Below are positions 1 to 10,144 of a DNA stretch of 64,000 nt, piece after piece. The stretch's first letter is position 1; each line of letters starts with the position of its first letter. The translations under genes were made by a program, and so were the position numbers. Below the pieces are notes generated by a model. That model was given only the letters and a program-made list of their open reading frames with translations. It did no database searches and had not been told where the DNA came from. This DNA is from Enterobacter sp. ENT03 (GTDB lineage Bacteria; Pseudomonadota; Gammaproteobacteria; Enterobacterales; Enterobacteriaceae), in the NCBI RefSeq assembly GCF_019218745.1, contig NZ_JAHUXA010000009.1, forward strand, positions 1 through 64,000. The letters are read 5' to 3'.

Positions 1-184
1 TAATCTGGATCAGGCCTGACGAAAGAAGAGTTTCATTAAACTCAATCTTTTCCACACCCCATGGGAATGGGCATGCCAGCGCTGATGCACCGGCACTGCG
101 AAAAGACTCCCATTCTGCCTGCTGCTGGAACTGCTGAGGGGACAATAAAGCCCCCTCGTTCCACAGTGGACGATAAATTTTCAT
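1..184 (-). CDS. tssK: TssK, type VI secretion baseplate protein (partial, N-terminus only)
   Basis: The minus strand from 184 to the left edge is open from an ATG and begins MKIYRPLWNEGALLSPQQFQ, the typical start of TssK (ImpJ/VasE) proteins. TssK is a trimeric cytoplasmic baseplate component that links the tail to the membrane complex. About 61 codons are inside the window and the rest lies beyond the left edge. It begins 14 bases after the tssC stop in the same orientation, which fits a tssB-tssC-tssK operon. The call rests on the N-terminal signature and the context only. Confidence 0.8.
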   Translation of the reverse strand, partial: MKIYRPLWNEGALLSPQQFQQQAEWESFRSAGASALACPFPWGVEKIEFNETLLSSGLIQI

Positions 185-197
185 CCCTGCGACCGCC

Positions 198-1745
198 TTA
201 TGCTTTTGCTTTAGGCATCTGCGATACCAGTGACAGATTGACGTCCATGCCCTCGACCTGGAAATGAGGCACTGCAAAGAGTTTCACGCGGAAGAAACCC
301 GGATTGTCCTCAATATCTTCAACGATGACTTTGGCATCGCGAAGCGGGTGAGAGGCCTGGAGGTCATCGCCTGGATCGGTCATTTCAGTTACCAGTCCTT
401 TCACCCAGGTATTGAGCTCCAGTTCCAGCAGGCGGCGGTCCTTAGTGGTACCAATATTTTCACGCTGGATGAGCTTCAGGTAGTGCGCGATACGTGACAG
501 CAGGAAGATGTATGGGAGACGGGCATTGATGCGGCTATTGGCGGTCGCATCCGCAGTGTCGTACAACGCAGGTTTCTGAGCAGAGTTAGCACTAAAGAAA
601 CAAGAATAATCTCTGTTTTTATAATAACTTAGAGGAATGAAGCCCAGATTCGAAAATTCGAATTCACGGGTTTCAGGTATCATCACTTCGGACGGGATTT
701 TTACCTGATTACCTGTACCGAGGTCGTAAAGATGGATAGGTAGATCCTGAACCGCACCACCAGCCTGCGGACCACGAATTTGTACACACCAGCCGTTATT
801 GATGAAACTTTTCACCATATTGGCGGCGAAGGCAAACGACGCATTCGTCCATAAATATTTCTCGTGGTCAGGCCCCTTCACTTCCTCAACGTAGTTGAAG
901 CTGCGCACTGGTACGGTATCCGGACCATAAGGTAAACGTCCCAGTACACGCGGCATTGTCAAACCGATGTAACGAGAGTCCTCGGAGTCACGGAACGCTT
1001 TCCATTTGATATATTCAGCCCTGTCAAAATAGTTACCGATGTCTTTGATGGCGGCGACTTCTTCCATGCTGGATTTATGGAAGAATTTCGGTCCTACAGA
1101 ACCAATAAACGGCATATGTGCGGCAGCTGAGACTTTTGATATATTGCGCAGCAATGCGACATCCTGAGCGGAAGAATCAAATTCAAACGACGAAATGATA
1201 GCGGCGATAGGCTCTCCGCCTGGTTGGTCGTATTCCATCGAGTAGGTATGGTGATAGAGACCACTCTGGATAATTTCCGGCGCGTCTTCAAAATCCTGAC
1301 GTAGATCGTCTTTAGAGACATCAAGTATTTCTATTTTCACATTCTGGCGGAAATCTGTGCGGTCAACGGTGTGCTTAAGTCCGCGCCAGAGTGACTCTAC
1401 ACGTTGAAATTCTTCGTGGTGCATCACTTCATCGAGCTGGCGACTGATTTGATAATCAAGCTCTGCGATATGCGAATCGAGCAATGATTTATCCAGTTTC
1501 TCAACTTTTTGGCCTGATTTTGAAATGACCTGCATGAAAACCTGAATAGCTGCGGTCACGCGCTCATCTGCCGAGGCATCGGCCATGACGCTGTCGTCCT
1601 GATATTCAGTAAGGTTACCCAGGCGAGAAACTGGATTCAGATTAATTTTCTCAAACAGCGAGGCATACACACCGCTTGGGTTATTCTCATGTACAGTGGT
1701 GTTCCCCTGCACCGATAGTGTTTCAGTATTCACAGACATCAGCAT
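198..1745 (-). CDS. tssC: TssC, type VI secretion contractile sheath large subunit
   Basis: A 515-residue protein of the TssC/VipB/ImpC family, the larger of the two proteins that polymerise into the contractile sheath around the Hcp tube. Length is normal for the family. Features seen include the central FIGSVGPKFFHKSSMEEVAA and GLTMPRVLGRLPYG segments and the C-terminal part ending in a DNPGFFRVKLFAVPHFQVEG stretch, all characteristic of VipB. It lies 33 bases downstream of tssB and 13 bases upstream of tssK on the same strand. The sheath is cytoplasmic and its contraction drives effector delivery. The reading frame is intact. Confidence 0.96.
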   Translation of the reverse strand: MLMSVNTETLSVQGNTTVHENNPSGVYASLFEKINLNPVSRLGNLTEYQDDSVMADASADERVTAAIQVFMQVISKSGQKVEKLDKSLLDSHIAELDYQISRQLDEVMHHEEFQRVESLWRGLKHTVDRTDFRQNVKIEILDVSKDDLRQDFEDAPEIIQSGLYHHTYSMEYDQPGGEPIAAIISSFEFDSSAQDVALLRNISKVSAAAHMPFIGSVGPKFFHKSSMEEVAAIKDIGNYFDRAEYIKWKAFRDSEDSRYIGLTMPRVLGRLPYGPDTVPVRSFNYVEEVKGPDHEKYLWTNASFAFAANMVKSFINNGWCVQIRGPQAGGAVQDLPIHLYDLGTGNQVKIPSEVMIPETREFEFSNLGFIPLSYYKNRDYSCFFSANSAQKPALYDTADATANSRINARLPYIFLLSRIAHYLKLIQRENIGTTKDRRLLELELNTWVKGLVTEMTDPGDDLQASHPLRDAKVIVEDIEDNPGFFRVKLFAVPHFQVEGMDVNLSLVSQMPKAKA

Positions 1746-1778
1746 CCTCTCTTAATCCATTAAAAAAACTTTCTGCTG

Positions 1779-2276
1779 TTATTCGGCAGGTGCAAGGGCA
1801 TTCAATTCTTGTCTTAATTCTTCGCTCAGCGCCGGGTCTTTCAGAATGGCTTCAAGGGATCTACGGAACTCGGCGTTATCAAGGAGATTTGATTTGAGGT
1901 CCCGAAGGAGATTACGCATAGCTAACATGGCCCGGAGTTGCGGTATTTGCTTTGCTACTGCTTCAGGCTCGAAATCTTTCATTTCAGAAAAGCTAAGTTT
2001 GATCTTTTCTTCAGAACCATCGCCTCTGAGGGTGTTGGTAACGGCAATGCTGACTTCTGGATTAAACTCAGATAAAACGCTATTAAAGTTGTTTTTGGAA
2101 ATATTCAACTTACTACGTTCAGAAAGCGGGAGAATTTCTTTGCCGTTACTAAAATCTCCCACCGCGAGGAGTTTTAAAGGTAACTCGACTTTCTTCTGGG
2201 CTGAACCTGTATGCAGGTCAAGCTGGATATTGACGCGTGCTTTTGGCACTTCATTCTGGAAGCTGGAGTCTGCCAT
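1779..2276 (-). CDS. tssB: TssB, type VI secretion contractile sheath small subunit
   Basis: A 165-residue protein of the TssB/VipA/ImpB family, which pairs with TssC to form the sheath. The N-terminus carries the SSFQNEVPKARVNIQLDL signature, followed by KKVELPLKLLAVGDFS, and the C-terminus is the helical region used for TssC contact. It is the first gene of the visible operon and has a long AT-rich region upstream, so the operon promoter probably lies there. No frameshift is seen. Confidence 0.96.
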   Translation of the reverse strand: MADSSFQNEVPKARVNIQLDLHTGSAQKKVELPLKLLAVGDFSNGKEILPLSERSKLNISKNNFNSVLSEFNPEVSIAVTNTLRGDGSEEKIKLSFSEMKDFEPEAVAKQIPQLRAMLAMRNLLRDLKSNLLDNAEFRRSLEAILKDPALSEELRQELNALAPAE

Positions 2277-3453
2277 ATCATTCCCTTAGTTGGACAGGAG
2301 TGGTAGTTACCACAGGGTATCTTTACAAAATGATGATAGAACATATTGCTCACATAGATCAACTTTACAGATCAAAGATCTGTTATTAGAAAATTCTTAA
2401 GAATTTTCTGCTGAGCTGTAAAAAAATGCACCACTATGCATTGAGATCAAAGAAGAGGTGTTAACTACGTATGAAGTCATTTATTGGGACATTAACCATG
2501 ATTAGCTCTCTTGGTAGTTGAATGTTACATATGTGATTTTTTGTTGATCTATATCAATGCAGTACAAAAAAGATATGATTGAACGCCTCAAAAACGATAA
2601 CTAACTGTAATCATTGAATTTTTATTAGGTGTCACGTTAATGAAAAACCAGAACGTGAATTCCTCAAATAGCCATTTTTACTGGAATGATTAATTTTTAC
2701 ACTTATTACCCCTGCTCATTCCATAACTGCCTGATGACTTTCTGAACTATGCTCTGCAATCAGCAATAGTAGAGAGTGGAGCAAACACCGTAAAATATCA
2801 TTCAGCCATTCCCCTTTCACAAAAGTTCAGATACACCGGAATCTGAATTTTATATAAATTATTTGGTTACAGCTCCCCTTTGAAACAAAGTCCTTTTTCG
2901 TACAATTGATAATATCTTGGCGTGATGAATACATCATCATTCATTCGCCGTAAAAATATCAAAAACACCAGGCATTACCATGATTTCAATAACTGATTTT
3001 CAGCTATAAACACATTCATCCAAAAAATATAAATTCAAATCGGTAATAACAGCGTTGGTTTCCATACTGAAAAAATTATTTAATTATGTTTTCAGCACAG
3101 ACCGAACGTAACGTTCCGGTGAACTCACATTGACGACACCGCCCCATTCTGTATTCCACCACGTCGGCTAAGCCAATCAGTGCCGGGATATGCTCTGCAC
3201 GGATCCCAAATTTCCCGGCAATAGAAATAATAGTGCCGTAACTTTGCGTGACGTTACCGCCGCCAAAATGAAACAGCTTTCCGGCACTGTCGCTTCACGT
3301 GTCGGTACGGGCCATCAGCGTATCAGCATTGGCGAGAAAAAAGCTTTCCGACAACCATGGCATCGGAAGTGAGCCGCGATACCAGGCGGTTTTCTACATC
3401 ACCAGTTTTTCGCCGGGGAAAAATCTCTGACACGTAAAAATAATGGCGTAGCA
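2277..3453. other. gene-poor AT-rich stretch with decayed coding relics
   Basis: No intact gene of usable length is seen here. From 2290 to about 3060 the sequence is strongly AT-rich and probably holds the tssB promoter. From about 3060 to 3400 it becomes GC-richer, and the minus strand gives open pieces in shifting frames, for example GKLFHFGGGNVTQSYG followed by HIPALIGLADVVEYRM, broken by stops and frame changes. This looks like the remains of an enzyme gene that I cannot name. It sits head to head with the truncated MerR gene at 3454. Confidence 0.5.
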
Positions 3454-3831
3454 GTGGTGTTCAGCCTGTCGGAGATTCTGCCCTCAACGCTGCGATTTTA
3501 TGAAAAGAAAGGATTAATTAAGCCGTTGGGGCGTAACGGCCTGCGGCGGCAGTACCATCAAAATGTGCTCAAGACGCTACAACTGATCGCACTCGGGCAG
3601 ACCGCTGGATTTACCCTCGAACAGATGCGCACGATGTTAACTCCCCAGGGCCACGTCGCCCTCAACCGTGACACGCTACTTCAACGCGGCGCAGAAATTG
3701 ATGAAACCATTACCCGACTGCAACAGCTAAGCCAGGGCCTGAAACATGTCGCCCGCTGTACGGCACAGACGCAAACCGAGTGCGATGAATTTCAAAAAGT
3801 GGTCGCCCGAGGACGCAGGCTCATCAGGTAG
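3454..3831 (+). CDS. MerR-family regulator with an eroded N-terminus
   Basis: A 125-residue product with a MerR-type helix-turn-helix (STLRFYEKKGLIKP, then GLRRQYH), the wing and IALGQTAGFTLEQMRTML, followed by a coiled-coil dimerisation helix. MerR proteins normally start with a short first helix such as a KIGEFA-type segment before this region. Here the frame can begin only at tandem GTG codons, giving VVFSLSEILPSTLRFYE, so the first helix is missing or altered. An ATG at 3444 in another frame runs into a stop at the third codon. The gene sits between decayed relics on both sides. It may be a pseudogene or a weakly functional regulator; the start is uncertain. Confidence 0.55.
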   Translation: MVFSLSEILPSTLRFYEKKGLIKPLGRNGLRRQYHQNVLKTLQLIALGQTAGFTLEQMRTMLTPQGHVALNRDTLLQRGAEIDETITRLQQLSQGLKHVARCTAQTQTECDEFQKVVARGRRLIR

Positions 3832-3901
3832 CGCTTTTATCTGCCTGGCAGACTGCGCACAAGGCCGGTTTGACCCTGGCGCAGTTGCGAAACAATATCC
3901 G

Positions 3902-5284
3902 TTATTCTCGAACAATCGCCCCCGCATCTTTTTTAATCGCTGGCCCTTCCTTCACCACCAGATTAAGTCCTTTGGTTTCCAGCTCGGCATGACGAATACG
4001 TAGCCCCTGCGCCGCTTCGATATTAACATTGCTAAAATGGAATCCACTCAGTGGTGCTTCCGGCGTACCAATAATAAAGGCGGCCGCTTTACTGTCACCA
4101 GTAGAGCGTAAATTTTCGACGGTGATATTGCTGAAATGCGGCGTTTTGTACTTATCGAAGGGCTGTTTCGGATCGCTGTCCGGTGGATAGATCTGCTCAC
4201 CCAGCGTAAAGCCGCCCGCCTCTAGCAACTTCTCGACTTCAGCTTCGACAATAGGTGCAGCTTTATAATAAGCAGAGAAGACCAGCGGCACCTCGACGTT
4301 ATGCATTTTCGTATTGCGATAAATAATATTTTTGACCTCGCCGCCCTTGCCGCGCGGGCTTTTAATCCGGATACCATACATTGATCCTTCAAAGGTGTTA
4401 TTTTCCACCAGTACATTATTCACGCCGCCCGCGCTTTCGCTGCCGATGGAAATGCCGCGTCCCTGTTTCAGGGTGTTATTGGCGATATAGATATTCTCCA
4501 CTACGCCATCCGGGAAACGCGGATCCGCTTTTTCTGCTTTAATAGCGATGTGGTCATCGTTGCAGTCGATATAATTATTGGTGATCCGGATATTCTGACT
4601 GTCGATAGGATCAATCGCATCCGTATTAGGCGCGTGCCAGGGTGAAAGGATGCGCGTGCCATTAATATCAACATCGTGTGCATAACGGGTCACCACATGG
4701 AAGCTGGGCGAATGGGTGAGCGTCACGCCGTCGATCAGCACGTTATTCGACCGCGTAATATAAATCAGCCGTGGTCGATCAGTGCCGCCCTTTTTACCCG
4801 TTGCGCGGATATTTTCCCGCCAGCGCTCCCACCACACCGCCCCCTGACCATCGATAGTGCCTTCTCCGACAATTGCCACGTTTTGCGCATCGGCAATACT
4901 AATGAATGGCAGCCAGCCATTCTCAGCTTCGGCATATTTCGTCTTATCATCAGCCCGATAGGCGGCAATTTCCGTTGACGCCACCAGCGTGGCATCTTTC
5001 GCAAGCTTCAGCTGAATATTATCTTTCAGAAACAGCGGATTGGTTAAAAAATTACCCTTGGGTATCAATACGGTTCCGCCCCCGGCGGCCGCGCAGTCAT
5101 CAATGGCTTTCTGGATCGCCCCGGTATTGAGCGCAATCTGTAACCGATGACCTTCTGCGCCGTATTCGGTGACATTACACACCTTATCGGGGAAGTTAAC
5201 CGCACTTGCAGCCTGGGCGGCGTGAAGCGGTAATATGCCTGCCATCGCAGCGGCAGCCCACAGAGGAAGAGTACGAGGAGACAT
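3902..5284 (-). CDS. secreted glycoside hydrolase family 28 (polygalacturonase-like)
   Basis: A parallel beta-helix enzyme of family GH28, which hydrolyses polygalacturonate or short pectic oligomers. The start at 5284 is chosen because AAGGA lies 7 bases upstream of that ATG; an ATG at 5302 would add six residues. A signal peptide (SPRTLPLWAAAAMAGILPLHAAQA) directs export. Family motifs in this 460-residue numbering are NTD at 220-222, DD at 243-244, and RIK at 306-308. The third motif, normally G-H-G, reads GRGISIGSE, so the usual histidine is arginine at position 276. It is divergent from a secreted esterase, which suggests joint use on plant cell-wall pectin. Activity is uncertain because of the substitution. 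Confidence 0.9.
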   Translation of the reverse strand: MSPRTLPLWAAAAMAGILPLHAAQAASAVNFPDKVCNVTEYGAEGHRLQIALNTGAIQKAIDDCAAAGGGTVLIPKGNFLTNPLFLKDNIQLKLAKDATLVASTEIAAYRADDKTKYAEAENGWLPFISIADAQNVAIVGEGTIDGQGAVWWERWRENIRATGKKGGTDRPRLIYITRSNNVLIDGVTLTHSPSFHVVTRYAHDVDINGTRILSPWHAPNTDAIDPIDSQNIRITNNYIDCNDDHIAIKAEKADPRFPDGVVENIYIANNTLKQGRGISIGSESAGGVNNVLVENNTFEGSMYGIRIKSPRGKGGEVKNIIYRNTKMHNVEVPLVFSAYYKAAPIVEAEVEKLLEAGGFTLGEQIYPPDSDPKQPFDKYKTPHFSNITVENLRSTGDSKAAAFIIGTPEAPLSGFHFSNVNIEAAQGLRIRHAELETKGLNLVVKEGPAIKKDAGAIVRE

Positions 5285-5314
5285 TTTTTTATCCTTTTTC
5301 ATCTTATGATTTAG

Positions 5315-6673
<1,359 letters not shown>

Positions 6674-6685
6674 ACGCCAAAAAAA

Positions 6686-6705
6686 GTGGGGCCATCAGGC
6701 CCCAC
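6686..6705. terminator. bidirectional intrinsic terminator
   Basis: Perfect 8-bp stem GTGGGGCC/GGCCCCAC with an ATCA loop between two convergent genes. On the minus strand it is followed by a run of seven T, which makes it a strong terminator for the PQQ dehydrogenase gene. On the plus strand the T tract is weaker. Confidence 0.85.
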
Positions 6706-6730
6706 GCTATTTTACATTCGGTATGAACGA

Positions 6731-8845
6731 TTATTCAGGCAGCGCGTACACCACCACCTGGTCACCTACCTGATCCTTCAGGATGGTATTACCACCGGCG
6801 ACAAACGCCACATACTGACGGCCTTTATACTCATAGACCGACGGGTTAGCCACCGCAGGGGCTTCAACCTGATCGGCCCACAGCTCTTCGCCGGTATCCA
6901 CCGAGTAGGCACGCACTTTCGCATCCATTGATGCGCCGATGAAGATCACCCCACCCGCCGTCACAGCCGGGCCGCCGATGGTCGGGGAGCCCCAGCTTTC
7001 AGGCATAAAGAAGCCATACTGCTGAGATGCGCCAACCGGACGACGCCATTTCACATCACCCGTATGCATATCCAGCGCCACGATCTCACCGAACGGCGGC
7101 TGCCAGCACGGCATACCCAGCCAGTTATTCGCCACCATCAGACGCAGACCATAAGGCGCGCCTTCCTGCGGTGCAAACCCGCTTTCGTTGCCGGAATCCT
7201 TATCCGCCTTGTCGTAATCTTCGCGGCTGTAGAGCTTCACGTACTGCACAATGTGGGAGGTGTTAACGATGGCGATCTGTTTTTCTGGATCGAACGCCAC
7301 GCCGCCCCACTGAACGCCACCGGCACTGTCCGGATAGGTCAACGCGCCCTCACCTTTGGTGGTTGGCGGCGTGTACATGCCCTCGTAGGTCAGATTATCC
7401 CACAGGCGCGAACACTGACCGGCACCGACCATATCCGCCAGTTTCCAGATTTCCGGCTTTTTCGACTGATCCAGCAATGGCGCAGGTTTGGTCGGGAAGG
7501 GTTGCGTTGGCGAAAGCACTTCGCCCTGCACCGATCCGTCGCCCTGCGGCACCGGACGCTCTTCAATCGGCCAGACATCCTCGCCCGTCAGACGGTTTAC
7601 CACGAACAAGAAGCCCTGCTTGGTCGCCTGGATCAGCGCCGGGATCTTTTTGCCATCAACGGTAATATCCATCAGCGTCGGCGCAGAGTTAATGTCGTAA
7701 TCCCAGACATCATGGTGCACCCACTGACGGGACCAGACCACTTTACCGGTATTGATATCCAGCGCCGTGGTAGAGGTGCCGAGCGGAATAGGATCGACGC
7801 GGTTACCGCCCCAGTAGTTCGGCGATGGCGAGGAAACCGGCAGATAGACCAGACCATTCGCTTCATCGGCAGACATATGCGTCCAGACGTTCGCGGTACC
7901 GGTACGTTTACGCACCGCTTCCGGGATCGCTTCGAAGGTCCATTCCAGCTTACCGGTCTGGGCATTAATCGCGAACACGCTGCCCGGAGGCGCCTCCGCA
8001 TAGGCCCAGTCTTTACCGGCCCAGCCCACTAACAGATGATTGCCAACGACCGTCGGCGGTTGCAGGATCGACAGCGGATATTTGGCGTTTACCGTGTTCC
8101 ACTGATTAATATCCAGCACGCCATTTTCCGCAAAATCGGTGCACGGTTTACCGGAATCGGCATCGTTCGCAAAGAGTTTGCCATCCACGTTACCCATATA
8201 AACGATCTTCTGACACGCCTGCCCGGCTACCGGGTTTTTCGCCTGCCAGTAAGAGACGCCACGGTTTTTCAGTACCGGCTGGGTCAGTGCTTTACGCGAG
8301 GATTTTGTATCGTAGTGCCACTTCTCTTTACCGGTGCCGGGATCGAGCGCAATCAGGCGATCAAACGGCGTCCCGATGTACAGCGTCTCGTTGGCAAAAA
8401 TCGGCGTTGCAGACCACACGGTGGCCGGCGTATCCCCTTTACCGTCTGACACATCGCCGGTATGAAACTCCCACACTTTTTTTAATTTACTGACGTTTTC
8501 AGCGGTGATCTGTTTCAGCGGGCTGTATTTCTGGGCGTTAAGCTGACCGTGGAAGCTGTCCCAGGTCGCGCCAGTCGGCACCAGCGAGGTCGCCGTCGTG
8601 CTGGCCGCCGCGACGTTTTGTCCGTCGCGCTGACCGGTTGAGGCTTCATCAGTGGTTTTGGTGGTTCCCGCATCCTGCTGATCCGCCGCATCCACATTCA
8701 CTTTTTCCTGAGTGCCCATCGAGGCTTCAGCTGCTTTATCCTGCGCCTGGAGCGAGAGCGGCGCGACCAGCAGCGCCAGCGCCGTCATGCTGATTTTCAT
8801 TAATGGATAGTGTTTATCGTTATACACGGGCGATCCCTCAGACAT
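6731..8845 (-). CDS. PQQ-dependent membrane-associated dehydrogenase, catalytic subunit (glucose/quinate/shikimate family)
   Basis: A 704-residue eight-bladed propeller quinoprotein. It contains W-motif repeats (ALDPGTGKEKWHYD, AINAQTGKLEWTFE, ALDMHTGDVKWRRP), the catalytic aspartate region HHDVWDYD and the PQQ-contacting lysine in ATKQGFLFVVNRLTG, matching the equivalent positions of glucose dehydrogenase Gcd. It would oxidise a sugar or polyol in the periplasm and pass electrons to ubiquinone. An N-terminal leader (MTALALLVAPLSLQAQ) and about 75 polar, low-complexity residues precede the first blade. Canonical Gcd carries its five membrane helices in the same chain; here they are a separate upstream gene overlapping by 8 bases. 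The substrate is not determined. An ATG at 8800 is a possible alternative start. Confidence 0.9.
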   Translation of the reverse strand: MSEGSPVYNDKHYPLMKISMTALALLVAPLSLQAQDKAAEASMGTQEKVNVDAADQQDAGTTKTTDEASTGQRDGQNVAAASTTATSLVPTGATWDSFHGQLNAQKYSPLKQITAENVSKLKKVWEFHTGDVSDGKGDTPATVWSATPIFANETLYIGTPFDRLIALDPGTGKEKWHYDTKSSRKALTQPVLKNRGVSYWQAKNPVAGQACQKIVYMGNVDGKLFANDADSGKPCTDFAENGVLDINQWNTVNAKYPLSILQPPTVVGNHLLVGWAGKDWAYAEAPPGSVFAINAQTGKLEWTFEAIPEAVRKRTGTANVWTHMSADEANGLVYLPVSSPSPNYWGGNRVDPIPLGTSTTALDINTGKVVWSRQWVHHDVWDYDINSAPTLMDITVDGKKIPALIQATKQGFLFVVNRLTGEDVWPIEERPVPQGDGSVQGEVLSPTQPFPTKPAPLLDQSKKPEIWKLADMVGAGQCSRLWDNLTYEGMYTPPTTKGEGALTYPDSAGGVQWGGVAFDPEKQIAIVNTSHIVQYVKLYSREDYDKADKDSGNESGFAPQEGAPYGLRLMVANNWLGMPCWQPPFGEIVALDMHTGDVKWRRPVGASQQYGFFMPESWGSPTIGGPAVTAGGVIFIGASMDAKVRAYSVDTGEELWADQVEAPAVANPSVYEYKGRQYVAFVAGGNTILKDQVGDQVVVYALPE

Positions 8846-9203
8846 TGACGCGATGGTGGTGATGAACAGAACGGCGGCTTAGCATAATCAGACCGATAAG
8901 CCCGACGACCATGGCGGCAGTAATGATGTACTGGTGCAGCAGCGCCGCCGCAAAGCCAATACCGACCAGCATCACCAGCGTAATAATCACCAGAAAAATG
9001 CGCATACCGCGGCGAGTTGCGCCACGTAAAGCAAAGGTCAGCAGCGCCAGCACAATGCTGTCGATAGCCACGCCAAGCGCGCCAATGGTGCCGGTGACAC
9101 CGGTAAGCGGCGTGTACCAGGCGTATAACGCCACTACAAAGCCGATTACGGCAGCCACCAGCAGCAGTAACGTGCCGGGGCGCGAGGGTTGAGAATGCAA
9201 CAT
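8838..9203 (-). CDS. small membrane protein, split-off membrane domain of the PQQ dehydrogenase
   Basis: A 121-residue protein with four to five hydrophobic segments, resembling the N-terminal membrane domain of Gcd-type dehydrogenases. The start at 9203 is supported by AAGGAG upstream; longer in-frame starts lack one. Its last codons overlap the start of the catalytic gene (shared bases ATGTCTGA), so the two are probably translationally coupled. The C-terminus ends in a short His-rich tail (HHHHRVNV). In single-chain relatives this domain anchors the enzyme and hosts the ubiquinone site; I infer the same job here in trans. Confidence 0.8.
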   Translation of the reverse strand: MLHSQPSRPGTLLLLVAAVIGFVVALYAWYTPLTGVTGTIGALGVAIDSIVLALLTFALRGATRRGMRIFLVIITLVMLVGIGFAAALLHQYIITAAMVVGLIGLIMLSRRSVHHHHRVNV

Positions 9204-9470
9204 ACCAGGAAATCTCCTTAGAAAAACGAGCCAATAAAAAAGGTCTTGCGGGCGGATGCGGCGGGTAGTCACGCAGCGAAATTACTTATAAATCAACGAA
9301 GCGGGAAAACAGCGGCATCGATCGCTCAACGCAATGAGTATAGAAGAGGGTTTATTAACAGAGTGTTAAAACGTGTGATATAAGCGGTGAGTTATGCTGG
9401 TGCAGCAAGATTTTCTTAACAGGGGATAATTCTCGCCCTTTGCATTATTCATCATTGAGAAGGACTTTTT

Positions 9471-9881
9471 ATGGCTGCAATCGAAGATGTAAAACGAAAG
9501 TATCCAGGCGCAGAGGCCTGGCAGATGGGTGACAGCCCGGCGCTGGCCACTGAGCTTGCGGACCTGATTAAAAAAGGGATCAAAACGGCGTCCTGCGGCT
9601 CTTTTGCCTCCTATCAACAGGAAGCCTCTGCCCCGCGCATTGGGAGCTATAACATTATTCTTGATGGTCAGAATATCCCGGTCTGCGTGACCCGGCTGAT
9701 TTCGATGCGGCTGGTGCGTTTTTGTGATGTGACTGAAGCGTTGGCCCGCAAAGAAGGCGAAGGCGATTTAAGCCTTGAATACTGGCAGAAAGAGCATCAG
9801 CGGTTTTTCACCCGCGAAGGGCACTTTTCTGAAGAGATGGAATTGATCGCTGAAGAATTCGACGTGGTTGAGGTGCTGTAA
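9471..9881 (+). CDS. ASCH-domain protein
   Basis: A 136-residue protein of the ASCH superfamily, small beta-barrel proteins thought to bind RNA or modified nucleosides. Visible signatures are the KYPGAEAWQMGDSPALATEL start, GIKTASCGSF, the strand RIGSYNIILDGQNIPVCV, and the C-terminal SLEYWQKEHQRFF helix. A GAGAAGGA-like ribosome site precedes the ATG. It stands alone between unrelated genes. The family function in bacteria is poorly defined (one relative, YqfB, is an acetylcytidine amidohydrolase), so only the family is assigned. Confidence 0.88.
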   Translation: MAAIEDVKRKYPGAEAWQMGDSPALATELADLIKKGIKTASCGSFASYQQEASAPRIGSYNIILDGQNIPVCVTRLISMRLVRFCDVTEALARKEGEGDLSLEYWQKEHQRFFTREGHFSEEMELIAEEFDVVEVL

Positions 9882-10144
9882 ATCGGGCAATCTTTCTGAA
9901 TGCCATAGCCGCCCCCCTCTCCCTGCTTACACGGCTGCCATTGCACGTTGCGGCAGGTTGCACGGTGAAAGGCCGTAACTGAAAGCGTGATCTGGCCGGT
10001 TCGTCTGTGATGAACTAGAGTGTTTTTACGTCTATATGGAAACCAGTCGTAGTTTCGTGCCGATAATCACCAGCACTCAGCGTCTGATGAGATCTGACAT
10101 GGTTCAGCGAAGCGGTCATTCTTAATCAATCGTGAGTGGCAGTA

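Noticed and set aside
2641..2700. Short frame MKNQNVNSSNSHFYWND upstream of tssB
   Set aside because: Too short to support and without a ribosome site or a partner gene on that strand.
7064..8032. 322-residue open frame opposite the PQQ dehydrogenase
   Set aside because: Antisense shadow; Arg/His-rich and without motifs.
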